The notes below the pieces were generated by a model. That model worked only from the letters and a program-made list of their open reading frames with translations, was not told the origin of the DNA and did no database searches. A DNA stretch of 64,000 bases from assembly GCF_041080625.1 (NCBI RefSeq), contig NZ_CP163518.1:434001-498000 (forward strand). The letters run 5' to 3'. The stretch is from Streptomyces sp. CG1 (GTDB taxonomy: Bacteria > Actinomycetota > Actinomycetes > Streptomycetales > Streptomycetaceae). Positions 17,344-27,259 of the stretch are shown here, one piece after another (positions within the stretch are counted from its first letter, which is position 1; each line of letters starts with the position of its first letter). The position numbers and the translations under genes are program-made.

Positions 17344-17357
<14 letters not shown>
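16428..17357 (+). CDS. V/A-type ATPase subunit C (AC39/d-like)
   Basis: A 309-residue, Leu/Ala/Arg-rich helical protein with the features of the AC39 family: an N-terminal YLAATPYSRY segment, a membrane-apposed LPLGGARLLVPLAAGFEIAN region (residues about 78-97), and late WRVRAALESAARGG. Subunit C/d is the socket joining the central axle (D, F) to the c-ring. It is not strongly conserved, so the call leans on gene order (H-C-I-K-F-E-A-B-D). The start overlaps the upstream stop, and its stop overlaps the next gene by 14 bases. Confidence 0.78.
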
Positions 17358-19184
<1,827 letters not shown>

Positions 19185-19186
19185 CC

Positions 19187-19414
19187 ATGGGCACCGTGGC
19201 CGCCATCGGGACACGGACCAGCGTGTGCGGGCTGGCCCTGGCCGGGGTCGAGGTCCGCGTGGCGGAGGATCCGGAAGCCGTCCGCCGGGCCTGGCACGAG
19301 CTTCCCGGCACGGCCGCTCTCGTGATTCTCACGGCCGAAGCCGCCGAAGCGCTGGGGGCCGAGATCATGATGCCTGCCCCTTCCCGGCCGCTGACGGTGG
19401 TGATGCCCCGATGA
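19187..19414 (+). CDS. V/A-type ATPase subunit F
   Basis: A 75-residue protein. The N-terminal VAAIGTRTSVCGLALAGVEV is the typical subunit F strand-helix start, followed by ALVILTAEAAEAL. It is short for the family (about 100 residues), lacking the C-terminal helix that in other enzymes contacts the central axle. It is two bases after the K stop and overlaps the E start by 4 bases. Confidence 0.82.
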   Translation: MGTVAAIGTRTSVCGLALAGVEVRVAEDPEAVRRAWHELPGTAALVILTAEAAEALGAEIMMPAPSRPLTVVMPR

Positions 19415-19920
19415 CCGCGCCGGTGGACGCGTTGGACCCCGTACGCGTGGAGTTGCTGCGCGCGGCGCGGGCCTCGGCCGACTCCGTCCGGGACCGTGCG
19501 CGGGCCGAGGTGGACGAGACCTTGCGCGCCGCCCGAGCTACGGCTGAGCAGGTGCTGGCGCAGGCACGGGACCTCGGCGAGGGGGACGGCGCCGCCGCCG
19601 CGGAGCGGGAGCGGCTGCGAGCGGTGCGGGAAGCCTGGGCGGTGGAGCTCGCGGCCCGTGCCGAGGTCTACGCGGAACTGAGCACCAGGGTCCGCGCAGG
19701 CGTGCGCCGGGCGCTGGCAGAGGGTGCCGTACCGCGGGCCCGGCTCGCGGAGACGGCACGAGCCATGCTGGGCACGAAGGCACGTGTCTCGGCTGTCGCA
19801 GGGGGCGGGGTGACGGCCGAGGTGCCCGGACGCCGGGTCGATCTGTCGGCGGACGCCCTCGCCGACCGCGCCCTGGACCGGCTGGGCGTGCGGGCCGAGA
19901 CACTGTGGGGGCCACCGTGA
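19411..19920 (+). CDS. V/A-type ATPase peripheral-stalk subunit E
   Basis: A 169-residue protein from the ATG at 19411 (ATGA overlap with subunit F). The N-terminal half is coiled coil (residues about 15-95, rich in Arg, Glu, Ala). The C-terminal half (about 100-165) has the globular strand-helix pattern of subunit E that caps the A3B3 head. It pairs with the G/H subunit of the first gene. The call rests on length, coiled coil and operon position. Confidence 0.78.
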   Translation: MTAPVDALDPVRVELLRAARASADSVRDRARAEVDETLRAARATAEQVLAQARDLGEGDGAAAAERERLRAVREAWAVELAARAEVYAELSTRVRAGVRRALAEGAVPRARLAETARAMLGTKARVSAVAGGGVTAEVPGRRVDLSADALADRALDRLGVRAETLWGPP

Positions 19921-21686
19921 CCGCGGGCGGCACTCAGGGGGCAGACACCGAACCGGCGCTCTCACGAACGGACGGCGCGTCGCGCCCACGGATCCTTCGG
20001 GTCGCCGGCCCTCTCGTGGAGATCGCCTGCCCTGCCTCGGTCGCCATGCACGACCTGGTCATGCTGGGCGCCGCCAGGCTGCCGGGCGAGGTGGTCGCCA
20101 TCAAGGGCGATACGGCCACCGTTCAGGCGTATGAGTACACCGGCGGGCTCGCCCCCGGACATCCGGCGGAGCCCCAGGGCCGGCCGTTGTCGGTACGGCT
20201 TGCCCCGGATCTGCTGGGCGGCGTGTTCGACGGTCTGCTGCGGCCCTTGGCCGGTACCGGCGACCTTCTGACGAGCGGATCGAACGCGGCGCCGGACGGG
20301 CCCAGTTGGCCGTTCACGCCACAGATCGCCGAGGGCGCACTGGTCTCGGCCGGGGACCTTCTGGGGGAGATGGGAACGAGCGTGTCTCTCCGCCTCCTGG
20401 TGCCTCCGGACCTCTCGGGCACGGTGACCCGGATCGCGGCGGCGGGTGATCACTCCCCGGACGCCGTCCTCGCCGTGGTGGGCGGGCAGGAGGTGCGTAT
20501 GGCGCAGTCCTGGCCGGTACGCAGGCCACGGCCGGTCGCGGAGAGGTTGCCGGCGAACCTGCCGCTGCACACCGGGCAGCGCGCCGTCGATCTGCTCTTC
20601 CCGGTGGCCCGCGGCAGCACGGTCGCCGTGCCGGGCGGTTTCGGCACCGGGAAGACCATGCTGTTGCAGCAGATCGCCAAGTGGTGCGACGCCGACGTGA
20701 TCGTCTACGTCGGCTGCGGCGAGCGTGGTAATGAAATGGCGGACGTCATCGCGGAGTTGGCGGAACTGACCGACCCCCGCACCGGAGGACGCCTGGCCGA
20801 TCGCACGGTGACCATCGCGAACACCTCCAACATGCCGATGATGGCCCGCGAGGCGAGCGTGCACACGGGTGCGACGGTCGCCGAGTACTTCCGCGACATG
20901 GGCCTGGACGTCGTCCTGATCGCCGACTCGACCTCCCGTTGGGCGGAGGCACTGCGCGAGTTCGCCTCCCGGATGGGCGAACTCCCTGCCGAGGAGGGCT
21001 ATCCGGCGGGGCTCGCCTCCCAACTGGCCGCGTTCTACGAGCGAGCCGCCGCGGTGCGCACCCTGGGCGGTGCGACCGGCTCCGTCACGGTGATCGGTGC
21101 CGTGTCCCCGCCGGGCGGCGACCGCACCGAACCGGTCACCGCGCACACCGAACGCTTCGTACGGTGCCTGTGGAGCCTGGACCGCGACCTCGCCTACGCG
21201 CGGCACTACCCAGCCGTCTCATGGGCGGACTCCTTCTCTCGGGACGCCGCCGCGCTGACCGCCTCCCACGTCCGGGCCGGTGACCCCGAGTGGGCCGAGC
21301 GGCGTGGACGGGTGGCGCGGCTGCTCGCGGAGGCGGACCGGCTGGCCGATCTGGTGGAGTTGGTGGGCATCACGGCGCTGCCGCCCCGGGAACGGGTCAG
21401 CGTGCTCGCGGGGCGACTGCTGCGCGAGGCCGTGATCCAGCAGAACGCACTGTCATCGGCGGACGCCTACAGCGCCCCCGAGAAGACCACCGCGCTGGTG
21501 GAAGCCGCGCTGACGGTGATCGACCGCTGTCTGGAAGTGGTGGACTCCGGTGCTGCGGCGGACGCGGTCGAGGCAGTGGACTTCACGCCGCTCCTGCGCG
21601 CCCGTGAGACCGCGGGCCCCGCCGAGACCGCTCCGGTGGCAGCCGCACGGGACACCGTGCTGGATCGGCTCAAGGGAGTGGCATAG
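19917..21686 (+). CDS. V/A-type ATPase catalytic subunit A
   Basis: About 589 residues, GTG start at 19917 overlapping the E stop. The N-terminal beta-barrel (RVAGPLVEIACPASVAMHDL) and the bulge domain are present. The P-loop reads GGFGTGKT at residues 240-247 (K246 contacts phosphate), a variant of the usual GPFGSGKT. Walker B and the following stretch are VVLIADSTSRWAEALRE, and EMADVIAE-type loops are intact, so it should hydrolyse or make ATP. The full length is normal. A start at the GTG at 19905 is also open. Subunits A and B form the A3B3 head; in bacteria the enzyme can run either as pump or as synthase. Confidence 0.95.
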   Translation: MTAGGTQGADTEPALSRTDGASRPRILRVAGPLVEIACPASVAMHDLVMLGAARLPGEVVAIKGDTATVQAYEYTGGLAPGHPAEPQGRPLSVRLAPDLLGGVFDGLLRPLAGTGDLLTSGSNAAPDGPSWPFTPQIAEGALVSAGDLLGEMGTSVSLRLLVPPDLSGTVTRIAAAGDHSPDAVLAVVGGQEVRMAQSWPVRRPRPVAERLPANLPLHTGQRAVDLLFPVARGSTVAVPGGFGTGKTMLLQQIAKWCDADVIVYVGCGERGNEMADVIAELAELTDPRTGGRLADRTVTIANTSNMPMMAREASVHTGATVAEYFRDMGLDVVLIADSTSRWAEALREFASRMGELPAEEGYPAGLASQLAAFYERAAAVRTLGGATGSVTVIGAVSPPGGDRTEPVTAHTERFVRCLWSLDRDLAYARHYPAVSWADSFSRDAAALTASHVRAGDPEWAERRGRVARLLAEADRLADLVELVGITALPPRERVSVLAGRLLREAVIQQNALSSADAYSAPEKTTALVEAALTVIDRCLEVVDSGAAADAVEAVDFTPLLRARETAGPAETAPVAAARDTVLDRLKGVA

Positions 21687-21694
21687 GGATTGAC

Positions 21695-23098
21695 ATGAGC
21701 GGCACAGGGAACGCGATGGGCGTCGAGTACACGGGCGTGCGGGAGCTGCGCGGGCCGCTCGTGGTCGTCGAAGGCGTGCGCGGGGTGGGCTGGGACGAGT
21801 TCGCCACCATCGTGCTCGACTCCGGTGAACGACGGCACGGGCTGGTCCTCGAAGTGGACCGGGACCTCGCGGTGGTTCAGGTGCTTCAGGACACGGCCGG
21901 CATGGACCGGGCCGGCACACGGATCGCCTTCGCCGGGACGCCGTTGCGCATACCGGTGGGCCCCGGGTGGCTGGGGCGGGTGTGCAACGGGCGGGGCGAA
22001 CCGGCCGACGGCGGGCCGCCCGTGCTGGGCGGCGCCTACGCGCCGGTCGGCGGCGCGCCGATCAACCCGGTGCGCCGTGAGCCGCCGACCGAGCCGGTGC
22101 TGACCGGGGTGGGCGCCGTGGATGTCCTCACCACGCTGGTGCGGGGCCAGAAGCTGCCGGTGTTCTCGGCGGCCGGCCTGCCCCATCTGGAGCTGGCGGT
22201 GCAGATCGCGGCCCAGGCGACGTGCGGCGGTGAGCCGTTCGCCGTCGTGTTCGCCGGCATGGGGCTCACGCACGCCGACGCGGCGTTCGTCCGGGAGGGA
22301 CTGGCCGCCCGCTCCGCCGCACGGGAACTGGTCCTCCTCGTCAACACGGCCGACGACCCGGTGATCGAACGATTGCTTACCCCACGTCTCGCGCTGACCG
22401 TCGCCGAGCACCTCGCGTTCGTGGAGGGCCGGCACGTCCTGGCGGTGATGACCGACATGACGGCCTACGCGGAGGCGTTGCGCGAAGTGTCCGCCGCGCG
22501 GGGCGAGATACCGGCGCGCCGGGCCTACCCCGGCTACCTCTACAGCGACCTCGCGTCCCTCTACGAGCGCTGCGGCAGGATCAGGAGCCGCCCGGGATCG
22601 GTGACCGTCCTCCCGGTACTCACCATGCCCGCGGGCGACATCACCCACCCCGTGCCGGACCTCACGGGCTACATCACGGAGGGGCAGATCGTGCTCTCCG
22701 CCGAAGTCCACGCCACCGGCACGTATCCCCCGGTCGACCCACTGGCCTCGCTGTCCCGGCTGATGCGCAAGGGAACCGGACCAGGCCGCACCCGCGCCGA
22801 CCATCCGCCCGTGGCCGCGCAGTTGATCGCCGCGCTGGCCCGCTCCCGGCAGGTGCGCGAACTCGCCGATCTGATCGGACGCCCCGCGCTCAGCCCCACT
22901 GACCTGCGTTTCCTGGACCTGGAGGACGCTTTCCGCCATCGGTTCCTCGCCCAGGGCGCGGACGAGAACCGGTCGCTGGACGAGTCCCTGGACCGGGCCT
23001 GGGAGGTGCTGCTGACCCTGCCGGCCAGCCAGCTCGGCATGATCCCCGCCGACCTGCTCGACACCCATGCCCCACCCCGGCACGAGGAGGCGCCATGA
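21695..23098 (+). CDS. V/A-type ATPase regulatory subunit B
   Basis: A 467-residue protein, close to the family norm. The N-terminal barrel (YTGVRELRGPLVVVEGVRGV) is followed by the nucleotide-binding region, where the P-loop is replaced by PVFSAAGLPHLELAVQIA, as expected for the non-catalytic subunit. The RRAYPGYLYSDLASLYERCG motif near residues 268-288 is highly conserved in B subunits, and GSVTVLPVLTMPAGDITHPV follows. It begins 8 bases after the A stop and overlaps subunit D by 4 bases (ATGA). Confidence 0.95.
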   Translation: MSGTGNAMGVEYTGVRELRGPLVVVEGVRGVGWDEFATIVLDSGERRHGLVLEVDRDLAVVQVLQDTAGMDRAGTRIAFAGTPLRIPVGPGWLGRVCNGRGEPADGGPPVLGGAYAPVGGAPINPVRREPPTEPVLTGVGAVDVLTTLVRGQKLPVFSAAGLPHLELAVQIAAQATCGGEPFAVVFAGMGLTHADAAFVREGLAARSAARELVLLVNTADDPVIERLLTPRLALTVAEHLAFVEGRHVLAVMTDMTAYAEALREVSAARGEIPARRAYPGYLYSDLASLYERCGRIRSRPGSVTVLPVLTMPAGDITHPVPDLTGYITEGQIVLSAEVHATGTYPPVDPLASLSRLMRKGTGPGRTRADHPPVAAQLIAALARSRQVRELADLIGRPALSPTDLRFLDLEDAFRHRFLAQGADENRSLDESLDRAWEVLLTLPASQLGMIPADLLDTHAPPRHEEAP

Positions 23099-23715
23099 GC
23101 GAGCACGGGCGCCGCGTACCGGCGGGGCGTGCCGGCCGGCTGCGGCTTCGCCGCAGCCTCGCCACCGCGCTGCGCGGTTCGGACCTGCTGGACCGCAAGC
23201 TCCGGCTCCTGCTGGACCGGGAGGGCGCGGAGCGACGAGCGGCCGAGGAAGCGGGCCGCGTCTGGCGGGAACGGCTGGCCGAAGCCGAATCCTGGCTGGT
23301 GCGCGGGGTGATGCTCGGCGGTGAGCAAGCGCTGGCGGAGGCGGTTCCGGCGGACCAGGCCTCCGTCGAGGTCGAGTGGGACGCGCTGATGGGAGCGCGC
23401 CATCCCGCGGCCGTGGCCTGGACCGGCCCCGTCCGCTCACCGGCGGAACCGACGCCCTCCAACACGGCGCTCGAGCACGCCGAAACGGCCTACCGTGCCG
23501 CGGTCCGCGCCGCGGCGGACCATGCCGCCCACCGGTCAGCCGCCGAACTGCTCGCCGCCGAAGCGGCACGCACCCGGCAGCGGGTCCGCGCCCTGCGCCA
23601 CCACTGGATCCCGCGGCTGCGCGGTGACCTGGCGGCGGTGGAACTCGCCCTTGAGGAAGCCGAACACGAGGAAGCGGTACGACGCCGCTGGGCCGCGACG
23701 CATGGAGCCGCGTGA
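23095..23715 (+). CDS. V/A-type ATPase central-axle subunit D
   Basis: A 206-residue protein with N- and C-terminal long helices. The start RVPAGRAGRLRLRRSLATAL resembles the family pattern of an N-terminal helix with LL-K (LLDRKLRLLLD), and the C-terminal TRQRVRALRHHWIPRLRGDL matches the conserved TxxRVNALE-type motif and the IP-x-L kink. Subunit D turns inside the A3B3 head. It is the last gene of the operon; a strong two-way terminator hairpin follows at 23736-23759. Confidence 0.9.
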   Translation: MSEHGRRVPAGRAGRLRLRRSLATALRGSDLLDRKLRLLLDREGAERRAAEEAGRVWRERLAEAESWLVRGVMLGGEQALAEAVPADQASVEVEWDALMGARHPAAVAWTGPVRSPAEPTPSNTALEHAETAYRAAVRAAADHAAHRSAAELLAAEAARTRQRVRALRHHWIPRLRGDLAAVELALEEAEHEEAVRRRWAATHGAA

Positions 23716-23735
23716 GAGCCGCTGGGCACACGAGT

Positions 23736-23759
23736 GGCGGGCCCGTGGCCGGGCCCGCC
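23736..23759. terminator. Bidirectional terminator between the V-ATPase operon and hsp20
   Basis: GGCGGGCCCG and CGGGCCCGCC form a perfect 10-bp stem with a TGGC loop, midway between the converging stops at 23715 and 23778. Confidence 0.8.
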
Positions 23760-23777
23760 CCAAGCAGCCGGCTGCCG

Positions 23778-24200
23778 TCAGGTGCCGTGCGTGATCTCGA
23801 CGTGCTTGGCCGGTGTCTTCTCGGCGCCCATGCCCACACTCACCGTGAGCATGCCGTCGGTGTAGTCGGCCTTGACGTCGTCCTCGTCGGCACCGGGCGG
23901 CAGTGTCACGCTGCGGCTCATCACGCCGTACCGGATCTCGCTGTGGTTCTTCGACACGTCCCGCTCGGTGCGTTCGGCCTGGACCGTGAGTACCCCCTCG
24001 CTGATGACGACGTCGATGTTCTCGGGCGCCACGCCCGGAAGCTCCGCCCGCATCACATAACGGCCGTTCTCCGTGAAGTCCTCGATGCGCACCGTGTACA
24101 GCTCGCCCATGGTGGGCATCGCGAACCGGGCGGGAAGGCTCTCGAACCAGTCCGGGATATCCGGGAACGGGAACCTCTGCGCGCGTCTCAGTGTTGCCAT
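23778..24200 (-). CDS. hspX: Small heat-shock protein, Hsp20/alpha-crystallin family
   Basis: A 140-residue protein with an excellent ribosome site (AAGGAGGTG) before the ATG at 24200. Residues about 35-130 are an alpha-crystallin domain: YVMRAELPGVAPENIDVVIS, EGVLTVQAERTE, SVTLPPGADEDDVKADYTDG and MLTVSVGMG. Length and the RFAMPTMGELYTVRIEDFTE region match the actinobacterial HspX/Acr subgroup (Rv2031c), the hallmark DosR-induced chaperone. It holds unfolding proteins and stabilises ribosomes in dormancy. The symbol is by resemblance. A possible weak box pair lies 70-105 bp upstream. It converges on the V-ATPase operon. Confidence 0.93.
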   Translation of the reverse strand: MATLRRAQRFPFPDIPDWFESLPARFAMPTMGELYTVRIEDFTENGRYVMRAELPGVAPENIDVVISEGVLTVQAERTERDVSKNHSEIRYGVMSRSVTLPPGADEDDVKADYTDGMLTVSVGMGAEKTPAKHVEITHGT

Positions 24201-24268
24201 CGCCGCACCTCCTTGGTTGTCGTCGACTGCCGACACCTCCAGTGCAGCGCGCCTGGAGCTGTCGCACT

Positions 24269-24305
24269 GAGGCCGAACAGTCCATTCCGATGCCCCTTAC
24301 GTCCC
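24269..24305. promoter_or_regulatory. Possible weak DosR-type box pair between hsp20 and pncB
   Basis: AGGCCGAACAGTCC (24270-24283) and GCCCCTTACGTCCC (24292-24305) each keep one good arm, with centres 22 bp apart, in the gap between two divergent genes whose mycobacterial counterparts (hspX, pncB2) are DosR-induced. Confidence 0.33.
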
Positions 24306-24370
24306 TTTTGCCCATATCCGGTGCGATCAGACTGGTAGCGAGGGAACGACTACACACGGCGGCGATCACC

Positions 24371-25822
24371 ATGTCCGACGTCACCACGACCGATCTCTAC
24401 GAAGTGACCATGGCCCTGTCCTACCTTCGGGAGGACATGCGGGCCCCTGCCACCTTCAGCCTCTTCGTCCGCGACCTCCCGCCCGGCCGGGGCTTCCTCG
24501 TCGCCGCGGGTCTGCAGCCCGCCCTCGACTTCCTGGCCGACTACCGCGTGGAGCGGGAGGACGTCGAGGAGTTCGCGGCCGCGCTGCACCGCCCGGTCCG
24601 GGACCTCGAACCGCTCCTCGGCCTCGCCTTCCAAGGCGAGGTGCGTGCGGTGCCGGAGGGGCATGCGGTGTTCGCCCACGAGCCGCTGCTGGAGGTGACC
24701 GCCCCGCTGCCGCAGGCCCAGCTCGTCGAGACGTACCTGCTGAACCAGATCTGCCACCAGACGGCCGTGGCGTCCAAGGCGGCGCGCTGCGTCCTGGCCG
24801 CGGAGGGAAAGCCTGTCGTGGACTTCTCGCTGCGCCGCACGCACGGCCCGTGGGCAGGTCACCAGGCGGCCCGGCTGGGTGCCCTGGTGGGTTTCGCCGG
24901 CACCAGCAACGTCGCCGCCGCCACGGCCCTCGGCATCCCGGCGTCGGGCACCATGGCTCATTCGTACGTCGAGGCGTTTCCCGGCGAGGAAGAGGCTTTC
25001 CGCGCTTTCGCGCGCTCCCACCCCGGGCCGGTGACCTTCCTTGTCGACACCTACGACACCGAGGAAGGCCTGCGTACAGCCGCCCGGGTCCTGAGCGACC
25101 TCCGGCGCGGTCCGGGCTGCGCCATCCGCCTGGACAGCGGTGACCTCGAAGCGCTGGCACGCCGGGCACGCGCCGTTCTGGACGCCGCCGGTCTGGCCGA
25201 CGTGCGGATCGTGGCCAGCGGCGGGCTCGACGAGTACGGCGTCGCCCGGCTGGTCCGCGCCGGCGCCCCGATCGACGTGTACGCCGTGGGCACGCGGGTG
25301 GGCGTGGCGGCGGACGCCCCCTATCTGGACGCCGCGTACAAGCTCGTCGAGTACGACGGCCGCCCCGTGATGAAGCTGTCCTCGGCGAAGATCACAGCAC
25401 CGGGCCGTAAGCAGGTGTTCCGCCGCACCGGACGGCCCGACGTCATCGCGCTGTGCGGGGAGGAGGCGCCGGACTCCGCCCGGCCGCTGCTGCGCACCGT
25501 CATGCGAGGCGGCCGGCGGACCGGACCACCGGACCGGTGGCAGGGCGCCCGCGAGCGGTTCCGCGAGGACATGGCCGGTCTCCCCGAACCGGCCCGCCGC
25601 ATCCACGACCCCGATCCGGTCAGGCCGGTCCGGTCCCGGGCCCTCGCCGAGCTGACCGCCAGGGTGCGCGCCGGCATCGAAGCCCGACTGGACCCGGAAC
25701 ATACGGGCCCGGCGCCCTCCTGCGGCCAGCGTTGGCCGAGCGTGCGTAGTCAGCAGTCCCGTCGCGACGGGGGTCGCCAAGTCCGGCCTGGGGACCAATG
25801 GCCCCTGGCAGGTCGGCCGTAG
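24371..25822 (+). CDS. pncB: Nicotinate phosphoribosyltransferase
   Basis: A 483-residue protein (ATG at 24371) that makes nicotinate mononucleotide from nicotinate and PRPP in NAD salvage. Family motifs in order: TTDLYEVTMALSYL at the N-terminus, VVDFSLRRTHG (about 155-165), FAGTSNVAAATALGIPASGT with MAHSYVEAF (about 177-205), FLVDTYDTEEGLRTAARV (about 222-240), IRLDSGDLEAL, and VYAVGTRVGVAADAPYLDAA (phosphate loop). In M. tuberculosis pncB2 (Rv0573c) is DosR-controlled. The last 25 or so residues, after EARLDPEHTG, look like non-native read-through, and they cover a DosR-type box. No strong ribosome site is seen, but the N-terminus fixes the start. Confidence 0.93.
   Translation: MSDVTTTDLYEVTMALSYLREDMRAPATFSLFVRDLPPGRGFLVAAGLQPALDFLADYRVEREDVEEFAAALHRPVRDLEPLLGLAFQGEVRAVPEGHAVFAHEPLLEVTAPLPQAQLVETYLLNQICHQTAVASKAARCVLAAEGKPVVDFSLRRTHGPWAGHQAARLGALVGFAGTSNVAAATALGIPASGTMAHSYVEAFPGEEEAFRAFARSHPGPVTFLVDTYDTEEGLRTAARVLSDLRRGPGCAIRLDSGDLEALARRARAVLDAAGLADVRIVASGGLDEYGVARLVRAGAPIDVYAVGTRVGVAADAPYLDAAYKLVEYDGRPVMKLSSAKITAPGRKQVFRRTGRPDVIALCGEEAPDSARPLLRTVMRGGRRTGPPDRWQGARERFREDMAGLPEPARRIHDPDPVRPVRSRALAELTARVRAGIEARLDPEHTGPAPSCGQRWPSVRSQQSRRDGGRQVRPGDQWPLAGRP
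25770..25805. promoter_or_regulatory. DosR-type box pair inside the pncB 3' end
   Basis: GGGACCAATGGCCC (25791-25804) fits the pattern fully and is extended to 16 bp by flanking G and C. A partial partner (GGGTCGCCAAGTCC, 25771-25784) has its centre 20 bp away. The pair lies about 87 bp before the degenerate DUF1918 gene and 318 bp before the USP gene, so it probably once drove both. Confidence 0.52.
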
Positions 25823-25891
25823 TGCGGCCTGCAATGGAAGGGAGTCGACGGCGGCACTCCTCCGTGCCACCGCAGGGAGGAGGCGAGGGCG

Positions 25892-26140
25892 ATGTCCGCT
25901 CCCGCATCAACGAAGACGATCCACCCGGCTGTGCCGAGCACCGTCCCTACGGCGACCGGGGCCTCGATGCGCGCCAGCGCAGGGGGCGAGATCGTGGAAC
26001 GCGGCACCGCGGCCAGAGTCGCAGCCCGGCCCTACGACATGCGCTGGGCCGACGACGGACATGCGGCAGGCAGGTCTGCGGCAGCCCGGTCGGCCCACGA
26101 CGAGCCGATCACCGGAGGCGGTCATGTCCCGGCCCGGTGA
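25892..26140 (+). pseudogene. Probable remnant of a DUF1918 small protein
   Basis: The ATG at 25892 has a good ribosome site (GGGAGGAGGCGAGG) and an open frame of 82 residues. The middle reads GGEIVERGTAARVAARPYDM followed by RWADDGHA. The DUF1918 part of the intact gene at 51902 reads DGEIVGLHHEDGTPPYDVRW. The shared GEIV ... PYD-RW spacing suggests the same family, but the N-terminal MRAxxGD start and the VFPGPDA end are lost, and sequence after ADDGH is random-looking. It overlaps the USP start by 17 bases. DUF1918 protein Rv0569 is in the mycobacterial DosR regulon. A real small protein cannot be excluded. Confidence 0.5.
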
Positions 26141-27005
26141 CCACCGGCCGATCGTGGTGGGCGTCGATCCGGATCCCACCCACCGGATGGCGCTGGCCTG
26201 GGCGGCCGACGAAGCCGCTCGCCGTCGGCGGCCGTTGCGTGCGGTCCACGCCGAGGGCGTGCCGACCAGGGGCTATCGGGGACGGGAGATCCCGCCGTCC
26301 TGGGAGGAGTGGAACGCGGCACTGCACAAGGCGGGCCGACAAGCGCTCGAAGAGGCCGGGGAGTTCGTCGCAGCGAAGCACCCGCAGCTCCAGGTGGACG
26401 CTGTGCTGGCGGAGGGCGATCCCGTGTGGGTGCTGCGCGAGCAGAGCCGCGACGCAGCGGCCGTCGTGCTCGGCTCGCGGCACCTGAGCCGGGCGCAGGA
26501 GATCTTCGGCTCCGCGTCGATCGCCGTGCCCGTCATGGCCCGCGCGCACTGCCCTGTGGTCGTCGTGCCCGAGCCGGAGCACATCACCCAGGATCCCACG
26601 TACTTCGTCGTCGGCGTCGACGGCAGTGACCACTCCGCGGCCGCGGTCGACGTGGCATTCGAGGAGGCGGCCCTGCGCGGCGCCGAGCTGCGAGCCCTGT
26701 TCGTCTGGGAGGCCGGCCCGTTCAGGGTGTTCGACGAGCACGAGCCGCAGCAGGAGTGCCGTCGGCTGCTCTCCGAGATCGTGGCGGGTCGCCGCGCCCG
26801 CTACCCCGAGGTGGACCTGCGTCACGAACTGGTCGTCGGGCATCCCGTGCAGGTGCTGACCGAGGCCTCGGCCCACGCGCTGGGCTTGGTGGTGGGCACC
26901 CGGGGCCGCGGCGGATTCACCGGCATGCTGCTGGGCTCGGTCAGCCAAGGCGTGCTGCACCACGCGCGCTGCCCCGTGATCGCAGTGCCGTCTGCACCTG
27001 GGTAG
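26124..27005 (+). CDS. Tandem-domain universal stress protein
   Basis: A 293-residue protein, ATG at 26124 after CGGAGGCG. Domain 1 begins RPIVVGVDPDPTHRMALAWA; its ATP loop is altered (LGSRHLSRAQEIFGSAS, His for the second Gly). Domain 2 begins YFVVGVDGSDHSAAAVDVAF and has a complete loop ([20 protein letters not shown]). This is the reverse of the other tandem USPs here, where the first domain keeps the loop. The conserved end HHARCPVIAVP closes the fold. A terminator hairpin overlaps the stop codon. Confidence 0.9.
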   Translation: MSRPGDHRPIVVGVDPDPTHRMALAWAADEAARRRRPLRAVHAEGVPTRGYRGREIPPSWEEWNAALHKAGRQALEEAGEFVAAKHPQLQVDAVLAEGDPVWVLREQSRDAAAVVLGSRHLSRAQEIFGSASIAVPVMARAHCPVVVVPEPEHITQDPTYFVVGVDGSDHSAAAVDVAFEEAALRGAELRALFVWEAGPFRVFDEHEPQQECRRLLSEIVAGRRARYPEVDLRHELVVGHPVQVLTEASAHALGLVVGTRGRGGFTGMLLGSVSQGVLHHARCPVIAVPSAPG

Positions 27006-27024
27006 GCCACACGGCCGGCCTACC
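27001..27024 (+). terminator. Hairpin terminator overlapping the USP stop codon
   Basis: GGTAGGCC and GGCCTACC form a perfect 8-bp stem with an 8-nt loop; the stop TAG (27003-27005) lies in the stem. A short T-run (CTTTTG) follows. Confidence 0.65.
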
Positions 27025-27096
27025 GCACTTTTGCGGCGAGGCCGCCGGGGCCTTCGCAGACCCTGACGGAGGCAATGGGCGCGCACGGCGCGCGGG

Positions 27097-27133
27097 AAGT
27101 CCACTCGGCCCCGCATCAGGCCCGGTCGGCCCC
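27097..27133. promoter_or_regulatory. DosR-type box pair upstream of the Acg-like nitroreductase
   Basis: GGCCCGGTCGGCCC (27119-27132, one mismatch) and AGTCCACTCGGCCC (27098-27111, two mismatches) have centres 21 bp apart, about 130-160 bp before the GTG at 27260. The gene they precede is an Acg homologue, a classic DosR target in mycobacteria. Confidence 0.42.
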
Positions 27134-27259
27134 TGCCCCGCCGCGGCGCCCGGGGTACAGGGTTGAGGCATCGGACGGAGGCGCTCGGTCTGTCGTCCGC
27201 GGCGCGGGCGTCGGCCTCTCTGGCCTGGACCGGCACACCCGCGGCGAAGGGAAGCCACC

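Noticed and set aside
21467..23839. Very long open frames on the minus strand opposite V-ATPase subunits B and D (and a 900-codon frame opposite the P2 ATPase)
   Set aside because: They are Arg/Pro/Gly/His-rich antisense shadows created by high GC at third positions, with no ribosome sites or domains; the plus-strand proteins are unmistakable.
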